From: Cytobacillus sp. S13-E01
Lineage (GTDB): Bacteria > Bacillota > Bacilli > Bacillales > Bacillaceae_L
Length of the DNA stretch: 57,330 nucleotides
Assembly: GCF_029193815.1 (NCBI RefSeq)
Contig: NZ_JARFVC010000024.1
Location: 1-57,330, forward strand
Direction of reading: 5' to 3'
The position numbers and the translations under genes were made by a program. Positions 51,414-57,330 of the stretch are shown piece after piece. The notes beneath the pieces are model-generated. The model searched no databases. It was not told the origin of the DNA and saw nothing but the letters and a program-made list of their open reading frames with translations. Each line of letters begins with the position of its first letter. Positions within the stretch are counted from its first letter, which is position 1.

Positions 51414-52331
51414 TCATTGGATTTCAATTTCTATTGATGCCTTCATTTTTTTTCGTTGTGGTAGCTCAGCAAATATCATTCCAACAAAAATAAGTAAACA
51501 ACCTGCTAAAGCTATAATCGTTAATCTCTCATCAGCTAGATAGTAACCTCCTAGTGCTGCAAACACTGGTTCCATAGCGAAAATAAGAGCAACTCTGGTA
51601 GGTGTTGTATATTTTTGAAAATTGGTTTGAATTAAGAATGCCAAGGCTGTTGCGAAAATTGATGTAATTAACAGTGCTCCTAAGACTTCCCTTGTCATAA
51701 TCAGTTCCTTCGTAAAGACAGCTTGCCAATCTTCAAACAAGAATGCAAATATGGAAGATAATATCGCTACCGTTATAATTTGTGTAACTGTTAACACCAA
51801 AGTTGGAAAAAGTGAGGTGAATTTTCCTGTAAAAATTATATGCAATGCAAAGGAAATCGCACAAAAAAAGACAAGAATATCACCCTGATTAACACTTACT
51901 TGATCCCCCATTGTGAGGAAATACAGGCCAACCGTTGCAACAAGAACACCAAGAATTGCGTTAAGTGTTGGCTTTTGCTTTAACAGGAAAAACGAGAAAA
52001 GGGGAACCAAAACGACACTCAAACCAGTTATAAAGCCTGCTTTAGAAGAAGTAGTATACAATAAGCCAAACGTCTGTAAAGCATAACCACCGAAAAGCCA
52101 TAACCCCATTACAAATCCAGCACCCAATAGCTTTTTGTTTACTTGTTTAAGCTGATGTCGGTAAAACAATACAAGTAATAAAAACAAAATAAGTCCTGCA
52201 ATAAAAAAACGTGTTGCATTAAATGTCATCGGTTCTAAGAACCTAATCGCATTTTGAACTAAAACAAATGTCGTACCCCAAATAAAAGCGACAAATAACA
52301 AACTGCAATCTGCAAATAATGATTTTTTCAA
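51414..52331 (-). CDS. EamA-family (DMT) transporter
   Basis: A 305-residue membrane protein with ten predicted helices and two EamA repeats: FVAFIWGTTFVLVQNAIRFLEP in the first, and the second beginning near GDILVFFCAISFALHIIF. The C-terminal AFLIQTNFQKYTTPTRVALIFAMEPVFAALGGY is characteristic. Substrate unknown (family exports metabolites and amino acids). Start TTG 52331 with AAAGGA upstream. Its stop is two bases from the split bidirectional terminator. Confidence 0.92.
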   Translation of the reverse strand: MKKSLFADCSLLFVAFIWGTTFVLVQNAIRFLEPMTFNATRFFIAGLILFLLLVLFYRHQLKQVNKKLLGAGFVMGLWLFGGYALQTFGLLYTTSSKAGFITGLSVVLVPLFSFFLLKQKPTLNAILGVLVATVGLYFLTMGDQVSVNQGDILVFFCAISFALHIIFTGKFTSLFPTLVLTVTQIITVAILSSIFAFLFEDWQAVFTKELIMTREVLGALLITSIFATALAFLIQTNFQKYTTPTRVALIFAMEPVFAALGGYYLADERLTIIALAGCLLIFVGMIFAELPQRKKMKASIEIEIQ

Positions 52332-52387
52332 TCTATTTCATTCCTTTATATTCGTGATGGACAAAGCCTCTTAATACTAGTCTCATT

Positions 52388-52780
52388 TTATTTTATATTT
52401 AGTCTTATGGCCTGTCTGGCAAGTTCATCTGCCACCTTGTTCTCACTACTTGGAATCCATTTAAGAAAAAATAAATCAAGTTGGTTCGCTAATAATAGTG
52501 ATTGTTCTAAAAGTGGAACAAACTTTTTATTTTTTACATATTCCTTTTCAATCGCTCTATTAACAAGTTGAGAATCGGTTCTAAAAGAAACTGTTTTGTA
52601 TCCATTTTCAACACAAATTGCTAATCCTTTGATTAGAGCATGGTATTCGGCCTCATGATTTGACATACTACCTAGAGGAATGGAATATCTTTCAACAACG
52701 TCAATTCCTTTGATAAAAATGCCAGCTCCAGATGCTCCAGGATTACCGGCACTTGCGCCATCAATATAAACTTCAATCAT
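52388..52780 (-). CDS. ypdQ: RNase HI-family protein (YpdQ-like)
   Basis: A 130-residue RNase H fold. Active-site acids are present: Asp in YIDGASAGNPG, Glu in NHEAEYHAL, Asp in RTDSQLV and Asp in ENKVADELA. This is the short bacterial type I form, as in B. subtilis YpdQ. Whether it cuts RNA-DNA hybrids is unproven for that protein. RBS GGGAGG. A second RNase H-like gene is divergently oriented 146 bases away. Confidence 0.88.
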   Translation of the reverse strand: MIEVYIDGASAGNPGASGAGIFIKGIDVVERYSIPLGSMSNHEAEYHALIKGLAICVENGYKTVSFRTDSQLVNRAIEKEYVKNKKFVPLLEQSLLLANQLDLFFLKWIPSSENKVADELARQAIRLNIK

Positions 52781-52926
52781 AATTTAGCCTCCCTACAAAA
52801 GAAACTACAAGTAGTTTATCACACTAAACCACTATAGAACAGAAAATATCATGACTTTATTATAGTGTATAATGATATGAAATAATGGAAAAATGTAAGT
52901 AAGTTTCACTTGAAAGGAAGGGTTTC

Positions 52927-53586
52927 ATGAAACTTTGGGTCGAATGGACTTATAAAACGCCAAGGAATAAAGTAGTCGTTTTAAATACAGAACTTATGCC
53001 AGCAGAAGAAGCGTTATTGCTAACTGATGATTTTGAAAAAACAGGACGTGTGAAAGAACTATTCTTTTACGATGAGCAGCATACGAAATGGACAAAAAAA
53101 GAAATAACCAAGCTGTTGAAGGAAGTGGATACAGAACCACATGATATTGTAGCGTATTTCGATGGAGGTTTTGAATTAGCAAATCACAAAGCCGGATTAG
53201 GAGCTGTCATATACTATACACAAAATAAAAAGCAATTTAGAGTTCGGGTAAATGAAGCGTTTGATGAATTAGAAACGAACAATGAAGCTGAATATGCTGC
53301 CTTCTGGTTCCTGTTACAAAAGCTTGAAGAAATAGGGGTGCACCATCTCCCGGTGACGTTTCGAGGAGACTCTCATGTGGTCTTAAAACAATTATCAGGG
53401 GAATGGCCTTGTCTAGAAGAAAAATTGAATCGATGGTTAGACAGGATTGAAGAAAAATTAGGTAAATTGGATATTAGGCCGATTTATGACCCAATTCTGA
53501 GAAAAGAAAATATCGAAGCTGATAAATTAGCTACTAAAGCACTACAAGGTGTATTTGTTTCGAGTAATTTTGAAATTAATGGGTAA
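52927..53586 (+). CDS. ypeP: RNase H-like protein with N-terminal extension (YpeP)
   Basis: 219 residues. The N-terminal 75 residues (KLWVEWTYKTPRNKVVVLNT, then FFYDEQHTKWTKKEITKLLKE) are a separate small domain of unknown function; an RNase H fold follows from about 78: AYFDGGFE (Asp), NNEAEYAAF (Glu), FRGDSHVVL (Asp), ENIEADKLA (Asp). All four acids are present. It corresponds to B. subtilis YpeP by position. Start ATG 52927 after AAAGGAAGG. Confidence 0.88.
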   Translation: MKLWVEWTYKTPRNKVVVLNTELMPAEEALLLTDDFEKTGRVKELFFYDEQHTKWTKKEITKLLKEVDTEPHDIVAYFDGGFELANHKAGLGAVIYYTQNKKQFRVRVNEAFDELETNNEAEYAAFWFLLQKLEEIGVHHLPVTFRGDSHVVLKQLSGEWPCLEEKLNRWLDRIEEKLGKLDIRPIYDPILRKENIEADKLATKALQGVFVSSNFEING

Positions 53587-53647
53587 GTAATTAAGCCTAT
53601 TCATCATATCAATAAAACAATAGTTGAAACAGGAGCTGAAGATTGTA

Positions 53648-53824
53648 ATGAATAAAAAGCTAATTAGATTGGAAGTTGGTGAGATACTCGATACGTATTG
53701 CCAAGATTGTTTTTTGAAAAGTTATTTTCGAAAAGAATATGGGAAAAAATATGCTCAATCTTTCTGTATTAATAAGTGTACTGTAGGGCAAAAGCTTAAA
53801 AATTACGGTCAAAAGCTTTCGTAA
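53648..53824 (+). CDS. ypeQ: YpeQ-like zinc-finger protein
   Basis: 58 residues from ATG 53648. Cysteines in TYCQDCFLK and FCINKCTVG give CxxC...CxxxC, the DUF2602-type zinc site of B. subtilis YpeQ, with GEILDTYCQDCF, KYAQSFCINKCTVG and KLKNYGQKL matching well. The ribosome site AGGAG is 12 bases upstream, a bit far; TTG 53624 is the alternative start. Confidence 0.85.
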   Translation: MNKKLIRLEVGEILDTYCQDCFLKSYFRKEYGKKYAQSFCINKCTVGQKLKNYGQKLS

Positions 53825-53861
53825 TATCGTCTTAATACAGGCAGCATAGTTTATTTTCTAT

Positions 53862-53890
53862 GAAAAATACCGCCTCAATGGGCGGTATTA
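53862..53890. terminator. bidirectional terminator between ypeQ and the DUF2564 gene
   Basis: AATACCGCC (53866-53874) pairs with GGCGGTATT (53881-53889), with A-rich and T-rich flanks that suit both directions. It contains the minus-strand stop codon. Confidence 0.82.
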
Positions 53891-54160
53891 TTGCTTAGCT
53901 TGTATTAGTTGCTGTTCACATCGTGATAGTGTATTTTCAGATTGCTGTAAAAACTCATTATCGACTCCCGTTTGTTGTTCAACAGCATGTGCTAGTTGTG
54001 TTCGTGCATCTTGAACGGCCCTAGTTGCATTAAGTAAAAATTCCTCGTCCATGCTCATTGTTGCAGATCCAACCATTTTTTCTGCTGCTGTAATAGACAT
54101 TTCAACCTGTTTAAGATCATTAAAGCCTGTGTAAATATCTTCATTTTGATTATTCGTCAC
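53888..54160 (-). CDS. DUF2564-family protein
   Basis: About 90 residues. GTG 54160 is 8 bases after AGGAGG and is preferred to GTG 54169, which overlaps it. GFNDLKQVEMSITAAEKMVGSATMSMDEE is the DUF2564 signature; the C-terminal half is helical with Gln-rich heptads (QDARTQLAHAVEQQ, ENTLSRCEQQL). Function unknown. Confidence 0.85.
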   Translation of the reverse strand: MTNNQNEDIYTGFNDLKQVEMSITAAEKMVGSATMSMDEEFLLNATRAVQDARTQLAHAVEQQTGVDNEFLQQSENTLSRCEQQLIQAKQ

Positions 54161-54436
54161 TTTAAGCACCTCCTGAATATATCGTTAGTCAAGTGAGCGT
54201 GAAATATACCATAGAATACTCTAATAAAGCCTTCTTTTGACTAGACCATTTCGAATTTAGCAATTATGTTTAATACTATACATATCAAAAAAACTGTTCC
54301 TAGAAATAAAGAATACAATTATATCAACTATTAAACAGGCTGCAAAAATCCGTAATTATTTCATTTGTCTTTATTTTAGCTACTAAAAAGACGCATTCTT
54401 GAATACCATTAATTAAAAAGTAGTGGAGGGCGTCTT

Positions 54437-54691
54437 ATGTATCGATGTAAGTTAAATGGTCAAGAGGTAATCATTAGACTATCATCAAAGGTAGAAAAAC
54501 TAGATATTGACAAATCATCATTATACAGAAAGGTTGCAGGACTTGAGGAAGTACTAATCGATTTAGTTGACAAAGAGGACATCGCCTTAGTGGATAAAGA
54601 CCACGGCATAATTGTAATAGAGTCAAATTTAATTGAGATGCCTATTATAACGATTCAACATATTATTCAAAAAGAATATGTTTTTGACTGA
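54437..54691 (+). CDS. hypothetical protein, 84 residues
   Basis: Start ATG 54437 after GTGGAGGG. Alternating beta-strands and charged turns (YRCKLNGQEVIIRLSSKVEKL, EDIALVDKDHGIIVIESNLIEM). No signal or membrane segment. It stands alone before topB. The 275 bases upstream hold nothing identified. No family recognised. Confidence 0.72.
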   Translation: MYRCKLNGQEVIIRLSSKVEKLDIDKSSLYRKVAGLEEVLIDLVDKEDIALVDKDHGIIVIESNLIEMPIITIQHIIQKEYVFD

Positions 54692-54787
54692 TTTTTTGTT
54701 TTTGAAATGGTAACTTTGATATATAATAGATTCATACTAAAAGAGAGGGACTATTCCTCTCTTATTTTAATGACTAGGTGATTAGAT

Positions 54788-56968
54788 ATGAAAGTTGTTA
54801 TTGCTGAAAAACCCGATCAGGCTTCTAAGCTAGCTTCACCCTTTAAATCTAAAAAGAATCAAGGGTTTATTGAAGTCTATCCAAATGATGTTTTTCCGAA
54901 GGGTGCATTTTTCACTTGGGCCATTGGCCATATATGTGAGTTACTATCACCTGAAGAATATGAGTCTTCGTGGAAAAAATGGTCAATTGGGACATTGCCA
55001 ATGATACCAGAAAAATTTCAATACAAAGTGATGAAATCTAAACAAAAACAGTACAATGTAATCCGACAGCTTTTACATAATAACCAAGTTACAGAAATCA
55101 TCCATGCAGGAGATGCTGGTCGTGAAGGTGAATTAATTATTCGCACGATACTTGCTACCTCTGGTATAAAAAAAATAATGAAGCGGCTATGGATATCGTC
55201 TTTAACGGAAAAAGCTGTAAAAGACGGATTTAGTAGCTTGCTACCAGAAGAAGAAACCAGAAATCTATACTATGAAGCTAGAGCAAGGGCATGTGCTGAT
55301 TGGATTGTTGGGCTGAATGCGTCTAGAGTCTATTCCCTATTATTAAAGGAAAAGGGAGTATCGGATGTTTTTTCAGCTGGTCGTGTACAAACACCAACAT
55401 TAGCACTAATTGTTAAAAGAGAAAAAGAAATTAGTAGTTTTAAGTCTGATCCATTCTGGGAAGTTCTTGCAACGTTTATAATCGATGGAAAAGTATATGA
55501 AGGAAAATGGGAGAAAGACAACGAACCTCGGATACTAGATAAAAATATGGCTGAAAAGATTGCCGACTTTTGTAAGGATAAGCCTGCAAAGGTTAGTGAA
55601 CTTATTAAAGACCGAAAAGAATATTTGCCACCTTCTTTATTTAACTTATCATCCCTACAAGCTACCGCAAATAAAGCATTCAAATTTTCTCCTAAAAAAA
55701 CGTTAGATGTTGCACAAGGTTTATATACGAAGGGATATCTCTCTTATCCGAGGTCAGATTCAAGCTTTATTACAGAAGGTGAAGCAGAGGCGATTCCAGA
55801 AATATTTTCAAAACTAAGTAAGCAAGCGGAGTACCAAGCACTATTTCCTACACCTATAGCTTCGATTATGTCAAATAAACGTTTTGTGAATGAGAAAAAG
55901 GTGACAGATCACTATGCCATTATTCCAACTGAGCAAGTTCCCAACGTATCAAAGCTTTCTTCCGATGAGCAAAAATTATACGATTTAGTTGTTCGTAGAC
56001 TAATTGCAGCACACTATGAAGAAGCAATTTTTGATTATACCACAATCATTACATTAGTAGACGATCGTGCGACTTTTAAATCTAAAGGGAAACAACAAGT
56101 GCAAGAAGGTTGGAGGAAGGTCCTCTTTCACGAGGAAACCAAAAAAGATGCAGATGTTCTTTTGCCAAATGTAGAAATAAATGAAACCGGTAATGTAAAA
56201 ACAGTTAAAGTAAAAGAAGGAAAAACACAACCGCCTAAAAGGTATACAGAAGGGCAACTGATTACCCTTATGAAGACGGCTGGAAAGCACTTGGATAACA
56301 ATGAGCTAGAGAAGGTACTTATGAAAAAAGAGGGGTTAGGTACCGAAGCCACACGCGCCGGGATCATTACGATGCTAAAGGATCGAAAATATATTAATGT
56401 TGAAAAAAATCAGGTGTTTGCAACTGAAAAAGGAATGCTATTAATAGATGCTATTGGTGAAAAAATCCTTGCATCACCAGAAATGACGGCTAAGTGGGAG
56501 CAAAGATTAAGTGAAATTGGTGAGGGGAAAGCATCGGCGGCAGAATTTATGGAACAAACAAAGAAACTAGCTCAAAAAATCGTAACGGATGCCATTGACC
56601 AATCTAAAAGCTGGAACTTTGATCATATAAATATAGATAAAATACCAACTAGAAAATCAAAATTCACGACAGGGATTGAAGTTGGAAAATGTAAGCTTTG
56701 TAATGGTAAGGTTGTTGATAAAGGTAGTTTTTATGGATGTACAAACTATAAAGAGAATAAATGTACATTTACCCTGTCAAAAAAAATCTTAACAAAAACA
56801 ATTTCACAAACAAATATACAGAAAATCCTGTCAGAGGGAAAATCAAACCTTATCAAGGGCTTTAAAAAGGGTGATAAAACGTTTAATGCATCTTTAGTAT
56901 GGAATGAAAAGGACCAAAAAATCATATTTGTTTTTGAGACTACTGAATCAAAAACCACAATGAATTAA
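54788..56968 (+). CDS. topB: DNA topoisomerase III
   Basis: A 726-residue type IA topoisomerase that decatenates DNA in replication and recombination. Toprim domain: IAEKPDQA (Glu7) and the acidic HAGDAGREGELI motif (about 104-115). The active-site Tyr320 is in GYLSYPRSDSSFI. Further family motifs are SAGRVQTPTLALIVKREKEI and KEGLGTEATRAGII. The C-terminus has a zinc ribbon (CKLCNGKVVDKGSFYGCTNY...C). Length equals B. subtilis TopB (about 727). Start ATG 54788. Confidence 0.96.
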   Translation: MKVVIAEKPDQASKLASPFKSKKNQGFIEVYPNDVFPKGAFFTWAIGHICELLSPEEYESSWKKWSIGTLPMIPEKFQYKVMKSKQKQYNVIRQLLHNNQVTEIIHAGDAGREGELIIRTILATSGIKKIMKRLWISSLTEKAVKDGFSSLLPEEETRNLYYEARARACADWIVGLNASRVYSLLLKEKGVSDVFSAGRVQTPTLALIVKREKEISSFKSDPFWEVLATFIIDGKVYEGKWEKDNEPRILDKNMAEKIADFCKDKPAKVSELIKDRKEYLPPSLFNLSSLQATANKAFKFSPKKTLDVAQGLYTKGYLSYPRSDSSFITEGEAEAIPEIFSKLSKQAEYQALFPTPIASIMSNKRFVNEKKVTDHYAIIPTEQVPNVSKLSSDEQKLYDLVVRRLIAAHYEEAIFDYTTIITLVDDRATFKSKGKQQVQEGWRKVLFHEETKKDADVLLPNVEINETGNVKTVKVKEGKTQPPKRYTEGQLITLMKTAGKHLDNNELEKVLMKKEGLGTEATRAGIITMLKDRKYINVEKNQVFATEKGMLLIDAIGEKILASPEMTAKWEQRLSEIGEGKASAAEFMEQTKKLAQKIVTDAIDQSKSWNFDHINIDKIPTRKSKFTTGIEVGKCKLCNGKVVDKGSFYGCTNYKENKCTFTLSKKILTKTISQTNIQKILSEGKSNLIKGFKKGDKTFNASLVWNEKDQKIIFVFETTESKTTMN

Positions 56969-56994
56969 ATATTAGCTCATTGTGGTTTTTTTTT
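56951..56994 (+). terminator. terminator overlapping the topB stop
   Basis: AAAACCACAATGA pairs with TCATTGTGGTTTT, then eight or more T; the stem begins in the last topB codons. TTGTTTAGGAATTTA (56997-57011), the first bases of a repeat A left end, comes straight after. Confidence 0.92.
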
Positions 56995-57180
56995 ATTGTT
57001 TAGGAATTTATCACTAGCGTTGCATAAAAAAATTATGAAAAAGTCAAGAGTGTAAAAAAGGTATATTTTTGAATATCATTCCAAAATATGACATAACAGA
57101 ATATTCTGTATTTTTACTTTTAGGTTAATTGAGAAAAAAGGGTAAGGGGTCCTATTTGAAGGTAGTCCTTATCCATAATT

Positions 57181-57330
57181 TTACAAATAAACAGGGTCAT
57201 ATGTTAATTCATCTAAATGCTGAACATCTCCTTTTTCAAACTGTGCTAGGGTTTCAGTGAAAACCTGTTCATGGTTTAGTCGCCTTCGACCATCTGATGA
57301 TCGATCAGGCCTTTCAAAAAGTGCTTTTAC
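57181..57330 (-). CDS. C-terminal end of an unidentified protein
   Basis: Minus-strand frame open to the window edge, ending TAA at 57183-57181. The last 49 residues include ALFERPDRSSDGRRRLNHEQ, FTETLAQFEKGDVQHLDELT and YDPVYL. No family is recognised from this piece. The 170 bases between it and topB hold no clear signal. Confidence 0.6.
   Translation of the reverse strand, partial: VKALFERPDRSSDGRRRLNHEQVFTETLAQFEKGDVQHLDELTYDPVYL

Noticed and set aside
41508-51437. Similar frames of about 100 codons at 41508-41813 and 51138-51437
   Set aside because: They lie inside the two repeat B copies, have no ribosome site, differ by small insertions and end differently; they are by-products of the repeat.
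1-57330. CRISPR array, tRNA or rRNA genes, prophage or plasmid origin
   Set aside because: I looked for regularly spaced repeats, tRNA-like cloverleaf ends, rRNA signatures, integrase or phage structural genes and found none in the window.

Overview
The window comes from a low-GC, endospore-forming Bacillaceae (Bacillus sensu lato). The evidence is AT-rich DNA, strong AGGAGG-type ribosome sites, spore genes (cotD, sspL, a YjcZ-type peptide), a type B RNase P RNA, gpsB, and a gene order from about 20.7 kb to 54 kb that follows the B. subtilis yprA-yprB-cotD-ypsA-gpsB-rnpB-ypsC-ypvA-ypwA ... bcsA-ypbQ-ypbR-ypbS-ypcP-sspL ... ypdQ-ypeP-ypeQ block as I remember it. All similarity calls are from memory and sequence reading; no search was run.

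Layout. 1-1.1 kb: the 3' end of a group II intron inside a damaged copy of repeat B, which also carries an inserted copy of repeat A. 1.1-4.1 kb: a probably truncated gene, Hsp20, a Crp/Fnr regulator and a small membrane protein. 4.2-9.9 kb: a complete oligopeptide ABC importer (binding lipoprotein, two permeases, two ATPases). 10.2-11.7 kb: small proteins. 12.2-20.1 kb: a metal-homeostasis island with czrA, Nramp transporter mntH behind a MntR-like site, a propeller lipoprotein, a decayed czrA copy, czcD and cadA; CzrA-like palindromes precede czrA, czcD and cadA. 20.7-32.2 kb: syntenic core with the mrfAB repair pair, cotD, ypsA, gpsB, rnpB, ypsC, a DinG-like helicase and an M32 carboxypeptidase. 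32.4-38.3 kb: an accessory segment with a three-gene ba3-type oxidase operon preceded by a Crp/Fnr-type palindrome, small proteins, an SDR enzyme and a tandem P-loop ATPase. 39-40.7 kb: type III polyketide synthase plus methyltransferase. 40.7-42.2 kb: IS4-family transposase debris, a second repeat B and a Fur-box-controlled small membrane protein. 42.6-54.2 kb: the dynamin DynA, an amber-interrupted nucleotidyltransferase, ypbS, a sulfurtransferase, ypcP exonuclease, sspL, a YuiD-type protein, an EamA transporter and two divergent RNase H genes. 54.4-57.3 kb: a small gene, topoisomerase III and the end of an unidentified gene.

Two repeat families are the most interesting content. Repeat A (about 10 copies, roughly 45 to 240 bp) is a GGCGCC-bounded, hairpin-forming element. 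Every copy lies on the + strand, and most begin within a few bases of a Rho-independent terminator. Repeat B (about 580 bp, three copies) has terminal inverted repeats; one copy split the loop of a bidirectional terminator and is flanked by a 12-bp direct repeat, and another contains both a group II intron and a repeat A. Together they give a relative order of insertions and suggest that terminator hairpins are preferred landing sites in this genome.
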